From Phycisphaerales bacterium (GTDB lineage: Bacteria; Planctomycetota; Phycisphaerae; Phycisphaerales; SM1A02): a DNA stretch of 64,000 nt. The notes under the pieces were generated by a model. It was not told the DNA's origin. It saw only the letters and a list, made by a program, of their open reading frames with translations, and did not search any database. Both the position numbers and the translations under genes were made by a program. Below are positions 7,921-18,456 of this stretch, piece by piece. How positions within the stretch are numbered: the stretch's first letter is position 1; every line of letters begins with the position of its first letter. The stretch lies in assembly GCA_030748575.1 (NCBI GenBank), contig JASMLR010000003.1:186001-250000 (forward strand), given 5' to 3'.

Positions 7921-9467
7921 TGGCGTGCCTTCCCGCCCTGTTGGCGGTCGCGGTGGCGCAGAGCTGTCCCGAGGGTCTGTGGGCGGGGTCATGGACGCTG
8001 AGCGATGGCGATGCGCGAAGCCTCGCGGTGAGATTCGAGCGGGAGCCTGATGGCGGCTTGTCCGGGGCCGCTGCAGGACCGGGCATGCCATGGACCCCGT
8101 TGCAGTCGCCGGAAGTCCGCGATGGGGTCGTGCGGTTTGAGTGGGGCCAGGGGGCGGCTGCGGAGTTTCGCGGAGACATTGATGCGTCATGCCTCGGCAT
8201 CGCCGGGACCGTCACCGTCGAAGGCATTGGTGTGTTTCATCTTCAGCGGCGACCGAGCGTGCACGACAATCCCGAGGCGGGGCGGTGGTCCGCGGTCGCG
8301 GAAGGATCACAGGATGATGGCCTGACGGTCTACCTGCTTCGTCAGGGCGAAGCGTGGTGGGCCGAGGTCGATGCGCCCCACCCATCCACGCCGCTCAAGG
8401 CGTACCCGGGTGAAGTGCGGACGGACGCCCTGAGCGATGGGGTGCTGCTGGTGGAGTACCCCACGGTCGATGGACCAGCCACGATCGCCCTCGAGCCCGG
8501 CCCGACCGAACTGTCGGCCCTGTGGACGCGAGGCGGCCGGCAGGATCTGATTGCAATGCGGCGAACTCCGATCACCACGGCCCTGTGCGCCGAACCCGGC
8601 CTTCCCACCTTGAGGGCTCGCTTTGAGCGGCCCGCCACACCGCCGCCCCATCCGGTGGCTGTGCTGATCGGTGAGCCCGGGCAGGGTGTGGTTGATGAAA
8701 CCGCCTTGGCGCTGCGTGGTGCGGGTCTGGCGACGTTGGTGCCTGAGTTCCATGGCGAGGATCATGTGGCCCGCCGCCGCGCCTTGCGTCGCTGGATGAC
8801 ATGGTTGGTTGATCAGGCCGGCGTGGATCACGCCCGAATCGTGCTGGTCGGGCATGGGAGCGGATCGTCAACAGCGACGCGGCAGGCAGCCTCGTTCGGC
8901 GATCCGATTGCCGCGCTCGTGCTGCTCTCGCCGCCGGGTGTGCCCGGCCGAACCCGGATGCGGGTCCGGATTCAAGCTGCGATGGAGGGCGAAGATCCCG
9001 CTGCAGCGTTGGAAGCATGGGACACCTATGTGAGGTACGCGACGCAAGGCGTCCACGACGCGGCCCTTGCGGAGGCTGCCAGGGCGTGGATCGAAGCGGG
9101 GCCCTTGGATGCTGAACGATCCACGGACGTGGCGATCGCCCACGCCATGGAGGTGTCCCGCGATGCAGACTGGTTGGAGGACATGGCGTACGACCCGCGT
9201 GTGGGCTTCTCACGCATTCGTGGCATGCCGGTGCTGGGCGTGAGCGGAGATCGGAACGCGGTGTTTGATGGGCCGGCCAACCTGGCAGCCCTCTCGGATG
9301 TGGCGGCAACGCGGTCCATCGCGTTGGATACCCACGTCCTCCCCGGACTCGATCATGGGTTGAAGCGTGCCAGGGCACGCTCGATTGATCCGCAGGCAGC
9401 CGAGGTGATTGTCTCGTGGCTCGCCGACCAGCTCTCTCTGCGGGATCGTGCGGAGCCTGCGCCATGA
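7920..9467 (+). CDS. Exported alpha/beta-hydrolase-fold protein
   Basis: The protein has 515 residues with a short hydrophobic leader (about residues 1-15, ending near AVAQS). About 220 residues of beta-rich sequence follow, then an alpha/beta hydrolase domain. The nucleophile elbow VGHGSGS places serine near residue 314, GVSGDRNAVFD supplies a likely acid and VLPGLDHGLK the catalytic histidine, so the triad looks complete. The N-terminal half resembles the leading region of serine aminopeptidase/esterase-type hydrolases, but I cannot name a substrate. The start ATG at 7920 overlaps the rsfS stop; a GTG one codon upstream is also possible. The 3' end overlaps trmB by ATGA, which suggests cotranscription. 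Confidence 0.82.
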   Translation: MACLPALLAVAVAQSCPEGLWAGSWTLSDGDARSLAVRFEREPDGGLSGAAAGPGMPWTPLQSPEVRDGVVRFEWGQGAAAEFRGDIDASCLGIAGTVTVEGIGVFHLQRRPSVHDNPEAGRWSAVAEGSQDDGLTVYLLRQGEAWWAEVDAPHPSTPLKAYPGEVRTDALSDGVLLVEYPTVDGPATIALEPGPTELSALWTRGGRQDLIAMRRTPITTALCAEPGLPTLRARFERPATPPPHPVAVLIGEPGQGVVDETALALRGAGLATLVPEFHGEDHVARRRALRRWMTWLVDQAGVDHARIVLVGHGSGSSTATRQAASFGDPIAALVLLSPPGVPGRTRMRVRIQAAMEGEDPAAALEAWDTYVRYATQGVHDAALAEAARAWIEAGPLDAERSTDVAIAHAMEVSRDADWLEDMAYDPRVGFSRIRGMPVLGVSGDRNAVFDGPANLAALSDVAATRSIALDTHVLPGLDHGLKRARARSIDPQAAEVIVSWLADQLSLRDRAEPAP

Positions 9468-10144
9468 GCTTCGGACTCTCACGCGGACGAACGCTGGACA
9501 CGTCTGGATTCGGATTTGATGTGTCCGATCTGAAGCCCTCGGAGGACGAGTCCTTCGACCCCCGATCCATGTTCACGTCTCCCGACCGGCCGTTTGAGCT
9601 GGAGGTCGGCTCGGGGAAGGGCACCTTCCTGGTACAGCAGGCCTCGCTTCAGCCCGCCCGAAACTTTCTGGGCATCGAGTGGTCGGGCGAGTTCTTCCGG
9701 TACGCGGCCGATCGAGCCCGCCGCCATGGTCTTGATGGTGTTCGCCTGCTTCGCGCAGATGCTTCCGAGTTTCTCCGGTTCTCCTGCGCTGCAAACGTGG
9801 CCGAGGTGATTCACCTGTACTTCACCGATCCCTGGCCCAAGAAGAAGCACCACAAACGCAGGTTCATTCAGGACGCGACGATGCGATCGATGCACCGCGT
9901 ACTCCGCCCCGGAGGGCTGGTTCACCTGGTGACCGATCACGATGAACTCTGGGAGTGGTATCAGAATCACGCTGCGCGGCACACGGATCTGTACGACCGC
10001 ACCACGTTCTCGCCTCCGGATTCCGCAGGTGATGGAGAGGTTGTGGGCACCAATTTTGAGCGGAAGTACCAGCGGGAGGGCAGGCCCTTTCACGCGATGA
10101 CGTTGCGGCGACTCGACGCCGTGGAGGACTCCGATGCATCGTGA
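9464..10144 (+). CDS. trmB: tRNA (guanine-N7)-methyltransferase
   Basis: TrmB makes m7G46 in tRNA using SAM. The 226-residue protein has the SAM-binding motif ELEVGSGKGTFL near residues 45-56, NFLGIEWSGEF, the LLRADASEFL segment, and the diagnostic YFTDPWPKKKHHKRR near residues 118-132. The ~40-residue N-terminal extension before the methyltransferase core is within the family range. I chose ATG 9464, which overlaps the stop of the preceding hydrolase gene; an in-frame ATG at 9416 lies inside that gene without reason to be used. Confidence 0.95.
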   Translation: MSFGLSRGRTLDTSGFGFDVSDLKPSEDESFDPRSMFTSPDRPFELEVGSGKGTFLVQQASLQPARNFLGIEWSGEFFRYAADRARRHGLDGVRLLRADASEFLRFSCAANVAEVIHLYFTDPWPKKKHHKRRFIQDATMRSMHRVLRPGGLVHLVTDHDELWEWYQNHAARHTDLYDRTTFSPPDSAGDGEVVGTNFERKYQREGRPFHAMTLRRLDAVEDSDAS

Positions 10145-10472
10145 CGGATGTGATCCCGACAACGTGCGGCCCGAAGATGTGCTGTGCGACTTCTGTGGCG
10201 CCGCGGCCTGGGCTGCTGGCAAGGCCTGCGTCGAAGGGCACCGAGGGAGTCTGATCTGCGGGGACTGTCTGAGCAACGCCTATCGGTCGGTCGTCCTGCG
10301 GCAAGACGAACTGCCGTCAGCCGAGTGCGTCCTCTGCCTGGAAGTGCGAGAGGAGCCTGCGTGGCGAGGACGTCGAGCGGAAGCGGCCGCATGCCGCCGG
10401 TGCATCAAGCAGTCTGCCGGCGTGCTTCATACGTCACGTCACTGGGACTGGGTCAAGCCGGCGAATCCATGA
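10134..10472 (+). CDS. Small double zinc-ribbon protein, ClpX-N-like
   Basis: This 112-residue protein carries four CxxC pairs: C18/C21, C42/C45, C65/C68 and C87/C90. The first two, spaced with ICGDCLSNAY after the second, resemble the C4 zinc domain found at the N-terminus of ClpX, which recruits adaptors and substrates. No ATPase domain follows. Its ATG lies inside the last codons of trmB (11-base overlap), and its 3' end overlaps the convergent sensor kinase by 20 bases. A role as an adaptor or regulator is a guess from the zinc fold alone. Confidence 0.72.
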   Translation: MHRDGCDPDNVRPEDVLCDFCGAAAWAAGKACVEGHRGSLICGDCLSNAYRSVVLRQDELPSAECVLCLEVREEPAWRGRRAEAAACRRCIKQSAGVLHTSRHWDWVKPANP

Positions 10473-12063
10473 GGGCGCGAGGCTTGGGGATGTGCCATGA
10501 GGTGGGGATCACCAGTGTGAACGCCGCGCCCTCTCCAGAGCGAGTGGGCTTGAGCCGAAGATCAGACTGAAGCATCTCCGCGAGTTCGCGGCAGATCGCC
10601 AGGCCCAGCCCGGTACCTGAGTGGGCCCGTGTATGGCTCGCGTCGATCTGCCGGAACTTCTCAAAGATGACGTCCTGCATGTCCTCGGGAATGCCTGGGC
10701 CGGTGTCCGAAACGGTCAACGCAACGGACTCGGTTCGTCCCTCGCTGACGACTTTCGACGCGGTGACCGTCACGGTGCCTGACCGGGGCGTGAACTTGAT
10801 GGCATTGGACAGGAGGTTGTACAGAATCTGCTGCACCTTCCCAGGGTCGGTCTCAACGGCTGGCAAACCGCTGTCGACCATCGATTGAATGTCGATGTCC
10901 TTGGCGCCCGCCTGAGGAGACATGATGCCGCTGATCCCCTCAACCAGATCGGCGATGCTGGTCGGCTCAACCGCGACCTCCATGCGGCCTGCCTCGATCT
11001 TTGCCATGTTGAGCAGTTCATTGATCATCTCCAGCAGCGAGCTTCCGCTTGAGACGATGTTGGCCAGATACCGCAGGTGCTTCTCGGAGGGCTCCTGCTC
11101 GGAGGCCAACTCTTCGCGGAGGAGATCAGCGAATCCGATGATTGAATTCAGTGGTGTCCGGAGCTCATGGCTGACGTTGGCAAGGAACTCACTCTTGAAT
11201 CTGGATGACTCCCAAAGGCCAATGTTGGCCTCCGCAAGCTCAGAGACCTTGAGGTCCAGGTTCTCATTCATCTGCTCGAGCCTGCTTCTTGCCTCGTCGA
11301 GGCTGTCAAGCATCTCGTTGAGCCCTTTCGACAACTCTTCAAACTCATCCCCGGTCCGCACGTCCGATCGGGCGTCGATCTGCCCTTCCCCAACGCGGTC
11401 CACCACTCGGCGAAGGCGGCGTACTGGCGAGAAGATCAAGCGAAACAGAATGAACCAGAAGACGATGACGGCCAGAACGCCTGCCGCCAGGCCGGTCAGC
11501 ACGATGACGGCGCGGCTTCTGTCGAGCTGTGCTTCGCCAAATCGCGTGCTGCGGGACACGACCAGCAGGCCGCGGATGGGGTCGGTCACCGTGGGGGCGG
11601 TCACGCCCGAACTGAAGTCGGACACACGAGGGTCGCTCAGCCTCCGAAGTGTCGACTCGGTAACCGGCTTGGCGTAGAAGATGAGTTCGTGCTCGTCCTG
11701 CATACGGGTCGAGGTGTAGGACGGCATATCGGGCGCGCCAGTGAAGGCCTGAAGCGCGCGGCTCGTAAAGGCCTCCGGATCTGACTTCGTGTCGATGTCG
11801 TCGATGGGAACCCAGGACACATGCATGCCGCCGTCCGGCCCTGCAATCTCAAGCTCAGTTCGATGCCGCGGCTGCAGATTGCCGAGCTCAAGCTTGCCCG
11901 CCAGCCACGCATCTGAGACCTGCCCGGCGATCTCGACCTGATTGTCGTGGATGAGCGTTCGCACGCCGATCCATGGAACCAGCAGCGCGCCTACAAGAAT
12001 GGCGACGATGGCGCACCCAAACAGAATCAGGCACTTGTTGGCAAGACTGATCTCTCTGGCCAT
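10453..12063 (-). CDS. Membrane sensor histidine kinase (HAMP-HisKA-HATPase)
   Basis: The protein has 536 residues with one membrane helix near 9-33 and an extracytoplasmic sensor of about 150 residues with no family I recognise. A second helix follows at about 184-211, then a HAMP domain (about 212-255) and a coiled coil. HisKA carries the phosphorylated histidine at 299 (NVSHELRTPLNS), and the ATPase domain has N (NLLSNAIKF), G1 (DTGPGIPE) and G2 (GTGLGLAI) boxes. All catalytic boxes look intact. No response regulator is adjacent, so it is an orphan whose partner is unknown. The ATG at 12063 gives a sensible N-terminus; an upstream start at 12132 would add 23 non-hydrophobic residues. No strong ribosome-binding site is visible for either. 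Confidence 0.9.
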   Translation of the reverse strand: MAREISLANKCLILFGCAIVAILVGALLVPWIGVRTLIHDNQVEIAGQVSDAWLAGKLELGNLQPRHRTELEIAGPDGGMHVSWVPIDDIDTKSDPEAFTSRALQAFTGAPDMPSYTSTRMQDEHELIFYAKPVTESTLRRLSDPRVSDFSSGVTAPTVTDPIRGLLVVSRSTRFGEAQLDRSRAVIVLTGLAAGVLAVIVFWFILFRLIFSPVRRLRRVVDRVGEGQIDARSDVRTGDEFEELSKGLNEMLDSLDEARSRLEQMNENLDLKVSELAEANIGLWESSRFKSEFLANVSHELRTPLNSIIGFADLLREELASEQEPSEKHLRYLANIVSSGSSLLEMINELLNMAKIEAGRMEVAVEPTSIADLVEGISGIMSPQAGAKDIDIQSMVDSGLPAVETDPGKVQQILYNLLSNAIKFTPRSGTVTVTASKVVSEGRTESVALTVSDTGPGIPEDMQDVIFEKFRQIDASHTRAHSGTGLGLAICRELAEMLQSDLRLKPTRSGEGAAFTLVIPTSWHIPKPRALMDSPA

Positions 12064-12121
12064 GGGCCCAGAGCCTATCAGGGCCTTGCAGGGTTCGAGG
12101 GTTTCGAGGCCCCCAGCCGCC

Positions 12122-12409
12122 TCATGAACCAAGCAGCGCTGTCACCAGTTCGTCTGCATTCCGGACCACGTGCCTGACCCGCGCTGCGTCAAAGCGTTCC
12201 GGGACCGTCACGCCATGCTCCATCATGATTCGAATGACGACTTCGGCGACTCGCTCCGGCGGCGAGCCACCTCCCGGGCACCAATGGTCGTAGTCGGCCC
12301 AGTCCAGGCGGATCGTCGCCTCGCCGCCACCGGCCAGCCCGCAGTGAAAGCACCAGCCCCGCGGCTCTTCCGATTCCTGGATCGTGGAGATGTACGGCGA
12401 TGCTGACAT
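12122..12409 (-). CDS. Small hypothetical protein with Cys/Trp/His-rich core
   Basis: The ~95-residue protein contains CFHC, then WADYDHWCPGGGSPPERVAEVVIRIM, and a C-terminal helix-rich stretch. The Cys and His residues could bind a metal, but I recognise no family. I place the start at ATG 12409; an open frame up to 12469 would run into the divergent permease. It lies between the sensor kinase start and the divergent permease start with short gaps on both sides. Coding support is moderate: the sequence is low in repeats and has a plausible amino-acid mix. Confidence 0.55.
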   Translation of the reverse strand: MSASPYISTIQESEEPRGWCFHCGLAGGGEATIRLDWADYDHWCPGGGSPPERVAEVVIRIMMEHGVTVPERFDAARVRHVVRNADELVTALLGS

Positions 12410-12447
12410 GCTGCGAGCGTACCATGTGTCCTCACGCCGAACCGCCC

Positions 12448-13779
12448 ATGCAATTCCTCCTCGAAACACTTCGTCTCGGTCTCTCGAATCTGCGTCTTCA
12501 CATGCTGCGGTCGATCCTGACGAGCCTCGGCATCATCCTTGGCGTCGCGGCGGTCATTCTGATGGTTGCGATTGGCGAGGGGAACAAGCGTGCGGCCGTC
12601 CGGGACATTCAGGCGCTTGGCGCCCGGAACATCATTGTGCGGTCGCAGCGGCCACCAGAAGCGACGGCGGCGGGTGGGCAGCAGCGGAGTTTCGTGGCGC
12701 GATTCGGGCTCAACGATGTCGACTGGGACCGGCTGGAGCAGGCCCTTCCGGACGCCAAGCGGATGGTTCCGCTCAAGGCATTCGGTTCCGAGGTGTCCGT
12801 CGGGCCACGCCGAACCGTCAGTCAGGTCTTCGGCACCACGCCGGAATTGGAGGAAGTGCTCAATCTCCACGTGGCGGCGGGGGGCCGATACCTCGTGCCT
12901 GAAGACGAGGTTGGACGCTCGCGGGTCGCCGTCATCGGAGATGCGATTGCCGACATGTTCTTTCCACTCTCCTCGCCCCTGGGGGAGTCGCTTCGAATCG
13001 ACGGCCGCGTCTTCACGATTGTCGGGGTTCTTGAACCGATCGGCCTGGCGGGTGGTGCGGGTGGATCGCTCGTGGGCCGTGACCTGAATCTGGATGTACA
13101 TATTCCACTCTCGACGGGTCGGCTTGAGTTCAGCGACGCCGTCTATCGGCGGGTAAGCGGATCATTCTCGGGGGAGGAAACACGGTTCTCCGAGATCTAC
13201 ATTGAGGCGGACGATGCCGGGCGGGTGCAGCCGGTGTCTCGGCGGGTCAAGCGCGTCATAGACGCCCAGCATTCCGCCAGAGGTGATGTGCGAATCATCG
13301 TTCCGTGGGAGTTGCTCGCCAGTGTTGAGCGGACGACCTTTGCCATGAATCTGCTTCTGACGGCCATCGCGGCCATCAGTCTTCTGGTCGGCGGTATCGG
13401 GATCATGAACATCATGCTCGCGTCGGTTGTGGAACGGACCCGTGAGATAGGCATTCGCCGAGCATTGGGCGCGACCCATCGGCACATCATCTCTCAGTTT
13501 CTGGTGGAGACCGGAACGCTTTCAGCCGCAGGCGGCGTGCTGGGCATTTTCTTCGGCGTGGGCCTTGCGTTGGGCGTCGACCGCGTGCTGCCCTGGATTC
13601 TCTCGCTCTCATGGGTGCAGCGGCGGCTCGACGTCGAGGTCACATTTGAGGCGGCCATCACACCATGGTCCGTGATCGTTTCATTCACCGTTGCGGCAGC
13701 GACCGGGATCGTGTTCGGCATCTACCCCGCGATCATGGCAGCCAGGCAGGATCCCATTCAGGCGCTTCGGCACGAGTGA
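12448..13779 (+). CDS. MacB/FtsX-type ABC transporter permease
   Basis: This is a 443-residue membrane protein of the MacB permease type. One membrane helix near residues 19-42 (LTSLGIILGVAAVILMVAIG) is followed by a ~220-residue extracytoplasmic MacB-PCD domain, then three helices in the FtsX domain with the conserved VGGIGIMNIMLASVVERTREIGIRRALGA segment split by the membrane. Such proteins transmit ATPase motion to the periplasm (lipoprotein, antibiotic or peptide export) rather than forming a channel. No cognate ATPase or membrane-fusion protein is adjacent in this window. The stop abuts the stop of the convergent next gene with no gap. Confidence 0.88.
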   Translation: MQFLLETLRLGLSNLRLHMLRSILTSLGIILGVAAVILMVAIGEGNKRAAVRDIQALGARNIIVRSQRPPEATAAGGQQRSFVARFGLNDVDWDRLEQALPDAKRMVPLKAFGSEVSVGPRRTVSQVFGTTPELEEVLNLHVAAGGRYLVPEDEVGRSRVAVIGDAIADMFFPLSSPLGESLRIDGRVFTIVGVLEPIGLAGGAGGSLVGRDLNLDVHIPLSTGRLEFSDAVYRRVSGSFSGEETRFSEIYIEADDAGRVQPVSRRVKRVIDAQHSARGDVRIIVPWELLASVERTTFAMNLLLTAIAAISLLVGGIGIMNIMLASVVERTREIGIRRALGATHRHIISQFLVETGTLSAAGGVLGIFFGVGLALGVDRVLPWILSLSWVQRRLDVEVTFEAAITPWSVIVSFTVAAATGIVFGIYPAIMAARQDPIQALRHE

Positions 13780-14618
<839 letters not shown>

Positions 14619-14622
<4 letters not shown>

Positions 14623-16259
14623 GTTGAGGACTCCTGTCGGTCTGTCTGGTCGGCGACCCGATCTGCCTCTGCGAGTTCACATAGCGCAAGGATGCCCATC
14701 GTCTGCGACCAGAGTGGCATGCGTTCGTCCCAGGCCGCCAGCTTGATGCCGCCAGCCATCCGCTCCGGCGATCTGTAGTACGCAGCCTCGCCCGCGTCCA
14801 CGAGCAGCAGTTGCATGACGCGGAGCGTCGGTGTCGATTGGCCGCCAGCGGCCTGAGTTTCAGATGCGAGAAACGCCGCAACCGGCAGAACGTCCGCAGT
14901 GATCTTCTCGGGAGAGAGGTCAGACAGGGCCACACGCTCAAGCCCACGCCAGAGGTCCTCCATACGCCGGGGTTCGGTGGTGGCGCCGGAGATCAGGGAG
15001 TCGGTCCAACCGATCCACGGCAACCCCTGCAGGGTGGTGGATGGTGGGAGCAGGGCGACCTGATCGAGAAACGCGGCGACCTCTTCGGGCTGCTGTCCCG
15101 CCGACGCGAGGGCCCACGCCGCGATCGCGCGTTCGACCAGTGGGGCGGAGGCGTCCTGCAGCAGGTCGCGGACCAGGCGTGTATCGGCGGATCGCCCCAT
15201 GGCCACTTTGGCCGCCTCGATGACCGGATCATCGCTCGGAAGGGCCGACGCCAGGCCATCGGCACGATCCGCAGCCTGGCGGCGGAGCGGATCGGGAAGG
15301 GCGGGGATGTCACTCAGCCGCTGAAGTGCCACCGCGGCAAAGGCGCGTTCCCTCGGGGGGGCATCCATGGGCCGCCAGCGATCGTCATTTGGGTGGTAGG
15401 TGCCTCCGAGGACCCACGCGCCCTCGTCGGGTGTGGCCCAGAGCCGGTCGACGAGATGGCGTCCGGCCAGCGTCAGGGCGGCGACGGCTGGACGCGGCTC
15501 GTCAGTCCAGCGGCGTTGCCCGACGCCCCGCTGAAAGTGGCGAGGCCCGAGCTCGCCCGGCAGTTGGACCAGGTCGACGGTCTGAAACGTGTAGACCGTG
15601 GCCTGACCACGCTGTCTGGCATCGGTGAGTTCGGCAGGGGTGAGCCCTGCTACGGCGGCCAGTTCACCGATCATGTCGACCGTGGCCGCGGCGCCGCTCA
15701 TGCGTAGCGCAGAAGGAAACCGGATGGTCCAGGCGTCGCCGACCCGCAGGGCCAACCCGCTGGTCGCGGGATCAAGGTCGTGACCAGCGCGATGGAGATC
15801 CCGAACCTGCAGCGGCATGAGCGGCCCGGCGGCGTCGAGTTCGAGCGTGGTCGAGGCGAGTCCGGCGTGAAAGAGGGCAGGCGGAAGATCCTGCACCGCC
15901 GAGTCACGCCGCGCTTGGTCCAGCAAGGAAGCCACCGCGTCCGCCAGAGGATTGGTGCTTCCTTCAGCACGCAGCTGCGAGGACGTGGCGACCGGACGGC
16001 CGTCGTGTCGGAGCACCAGATGAACGCCTTCGAGGCCGGGCACATCCTGAATGTCGCGGGCGTCGGCGTGATCGATCGCTGCTCGAGCGGTCATCCAGGC
16101 GCCGACGGCGTCCGCAGCGTCAAGCGGTGGGGTGTTCTGGGCGGCGGCCGGGCCGCACAGGCCGTACACACTGATCAGGCATGCTCCGAAACGCGGTGTG
16201 ATGGCAATCCTCCGCTCGGCTGGGCGGCTCGTCCTTGCATTCAGCCTGCTGTGGGGCAT
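14619..16259 (-). CDS. Exported protein of unknown function, helical repeat-like
   Basis: The protein has about 546 residues. Its N-terminus contains ITPRFGACLISVYGLCGPAAAQ, which looks like a signal peptide, but the initiator is unclear. ATG 16259 (used here) puts about 15 residues before it, ATG 16331 puts more, and a GGAGG followed by ATT-GCC-ATC near 16,205-16,215 hints at a non-ATG start just ahead of the leader. The C-terminal half is rich in short amphipathic helices and could be a repeat fold. No family is recognised. It is coupled by a four-base overlap to the STN-like gene downstream, which suggests a shared role in the envelope. Confidence 0.65.
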
Positions 16260-16407
16260 GGTAGGGGAGGTTGGGCCGAGAGACCCCGCCCTCACTGGAT
16301 CTCGAAGATTGGAGAAGAGACGCCGTGACACTCGCGACGCTCATGCACTGGACCGCCAATCGCCGCAGGCTGGTCGTATTGACGGTTCTGACCTTCGTCA
16401 CGATGTG

Positions 16408-16445
16408 CTGACGGCCCCCTGCCGGGAGAGACAGGGAGCCGTCAG
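16408..16445 (-). terminator. Terminator-like hairpin downstream of rpsA
   Basis: CTGACGGC and GCCGTCAG arms (16408-16415 and 16438-16445) are extended by an inner CCCTG/CAGGG stem around a ~10-base loop. It lies 43 bases after the rpsA stop on the minus strand. There is no strong T-run, so this could also be a 3'-stabilising structure. Confidence 0.5.
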
Positions 16446-16488
16446 TGTGTCTCGCGTCACGCCGGTTGAGGCGCCGCTGGATTACGGA

Positions 16489-18258
16489 TCAGAGCTCGAT
16501 CTTGTCGGTGCCCAACGCACCGTGGTCGTCCATGCCGCCTCGCGTCGGAGAGGGCTTGGCCGGCTTGGGCGAACCGTCCTCGTCGGAGGGGCCTTCGCTT
16601 CGGGCCGCGTCGCCCCACTGAGCACGCTTGAGGCTCAGTCCGATCTTCCGCTCGTCGGTATCGACACGCAGAATCTTGACATCGACCTCCTGGCCGGCTT
16701 TGACGACGTCCTGTGGATCGTCGACCTTGTCGTCCGAGAGTTCCGAGATGTGCAGCAGGCCTTCGAGCCCGGTCTCGAGTTCCACGAACACACCGAAGTT
16801 GGTGATCTTGGTGACGGTGCCGTGGACGACCATGCCGGGGTGGTAGGCCTCGGGGATCGCTGTGACCCACGGATCTTCCGCAAGCTGCTTGACGCCGAGT
16901 CCGACGCGCTGCTTCTCCTGATCGATCTCGAGCACGACGCACTCGACTGGATCGCCCTTCTTGTACTTCTCGTTGGCGTGGGAGATCTTCTCCGTCCACG
17001 ACATGTCTGAGACGTGCAGGAGACCATCGATGCCGGGTTCGATCTCGATGAAGGCGCCGTAGTTGGTGAGGTTTCGGACCGTGCCCTCCACGACCGTGCC
17101 GGTCGGATAGCGCTCGGCCACGAGTTCCCATGGGTTCAACTCGGTCTGCTTGATTCCCAGTGAAATCTCCTGCTTGTCGCGGTTGATGTCCAGCACGACA
17201 ATCTCGACTTCATCACCGACGGTCACCATCTCATTGGGATGGTTGATGCGACGGGTCCAGGACATTTCGGAGACATGGACGAGGCCTTCGATGCCTTCCA
17301 TGAGTTCGATGAAGGCGCCGTAGCTGACGAGGCTCACGACCTTGCCGCTGATGCGGCTGTCGATCGGGAATCGCTCCTCGATGTCGTCCCACGGGGACGG
17401 TTCCTTCTGCTTGAGTCCCAGAGCGATCTTTTCCTTCTCGCGGTCAACACGAAGCACCTTGACCTCGATCTCATCGCCTGGCTTGCAGATCTCGCTTGGG
17501 TGGTTGACCCGGCCCCAACTCATGTCGGTGATGTGCAGCAGGCCGTCAATGCCGCCGAGGTCGATGAAGGCACCGAAGTCGGCGATGTTGGTGACGACGC
17601 CCTTGATGAACTGGCCCTCGTCGAGGGTCGAGAGGATCTTGTCCTTGGCTTCCGACCGTTCTCGCTCCAGCACGCGGCGGCGGCTGATGACGATGTTGCG
17701 ACGGTCTTCGTCGATCTTGAGGATCTCGGCCCGAATGGTCCGCCCAATGAACTCGCTGACGTCACCAGGCCGGCGAACGTCAATCTGCGATGCCGGAAGG
17801 AAGACCGGCACGCCGATATCGACGAGCAGCCCGCCCTTGATCTTCCGCATGCCGCGTCCTTCGACCAGGTCGCCTTCCTTCTTGGACTCAAGCACACGCT
17901 CCCAGCCGCGGATGCGATCGGCCTTCCGCTTGGAGAGTTTGATGACGCCTGTGCCGTCGTCGAACTCCTCGAGCAGAACCTCGACCTCCTGGCCCGGCTC
18001 AAGCGCATCGAAGTCGTCAAACTCGCTCTTGTTGACCAGACCCTCTGACTTGAGGCCCACATCGATGACGACATCGTCGCCCGCCCGCCCTGCGACGCGG
18101 CCTTTGAGAATGCGGCCGCGGGACACTTGCTGAATGTCGCTGGCAAGGAGTGTTTCGAGGGAGTCTTCGGTGACGGCTTCGCCGCCCGGCGTGCGAAGCA
18201 GCGCATCGACTTCGGCATCGTCGACGCCGAGATCGGCGATCAAATTGAAATCAACCAT
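16489..18258 (-). CDS. rpsA: 30S ribosomal protein S1
   Basis: S1 binds mRNA leaders and brings them to the 30S subunit. The 589-residue protein has six S1 (OB-fold) domains starting near residues 45, 130, 213, 300, 387 and 472. The central and C-terminal ones are clearest (GVVTNIADFGAFIDLGGIDGLLH, GKVVSLVSYGAFIELMEGIEGLVH, GTVRNLTNYGAFIEIEPGIDGLLH). The last ~40 residues are Pro/Gly/Asp-rich. Length and domain number match classical six-domain S1. It has its own ~140-base leader with a TATACT -10-like box, and no cmk neighbour. Confidence 0.96.
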   Translation of the reverse strand: MVDFNLIADLGVDDAEVDALLRTPGGEAVTEDSLETLLASDIQQVSRGRILKGRVAGRAGDDVVIDVGLKSEGLVNKSEFDDFDALEPGQEVEVLLEEFDDGTGVIKLSKRKADRIRGWERVLESKKEGDLVEGRGMRKIKGGLLVDIGVPVFLPASQIDVRRPGDVSEFIGRTIRAEILKIDEDRRNIVISRRRVLERERSEAKDKILSTLDEGQFIKGVVTNIADFGAFIDLGGIDGLLHITDMSWGRVNHPSEICKPGDEIEVKVLRVDREKEKIALGLKQKEPSPWDDIEERFPIDSRISGKVVSLVSYGAFIELMEGIEGLVHVSEMSWTRRINHPNEMVTVGDEVEIVVLDINRDKQEISLGIKQTELNPWELVAERYPTGTVVEGTVRNLTNYGAFIEIEPGIDGLLHVSDMSWTEKISHANEKYKKGDPVECVVLEIDQEKQRVGLGVKQLAEDPWVTAIPEAYHPGMVVHGTVTKITNFGVFVELETGLEGLLHISELSDDKVDDPQDVVKAGQEVDVKILRVDTDERKIGLSLKRAQWGDAARSEGPSDEDGSPKPAKPSPTRGGMDDHGALGTDKIEL

Positions 18259-18396
18259 GGTGGAAACTAAGCGGCGTCAGGGTGGTGGAATGCGGGCCGC
18301 AACCGCATGCTGAGGACGGTGTCGACGGGGGGGCCCGACGCACCATGCGTCCGATACAGCCAGCCACCGCGACTCACCCTGAGAGGGGAATCGAGC

Positions 18397-18402
18397 AGTA
18401 TA
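18397..18402 (-). promoter_or_regulatory. Likely -10 box of the rpsA promoter
   Basis: On the minus strand TATACT sits about 140 bases ahead of the rpsA start. No convincing -35 hexamer is found at 16-18 bases, so it may be an activator-dependent or weak-35 promoter. The transcript would have a long GC-rich leader, as is common for S1 genes that regulate their own translation. Confidence 0.4.
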
Positions 18403-18456
18403 CAGGCACCGCGGGGGGCCTGGGAAATGCGGAAACTGGTGAAAGGGCGGGTGTGC

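Noticed and set aside
6008-8227. 739-codon open frame on the minus strand across hppA and rsfS
   Set aside because: Both sense genes carry family motifs; the antisense frame is Arg/His/Pro-rich and has no motif.
16132-17010. 292-codon open frame on the plus strand opposite the rpsA end
   Set aside because: It is antisense to S1 repeats and crosses the hairpin after rpsA; no motif.
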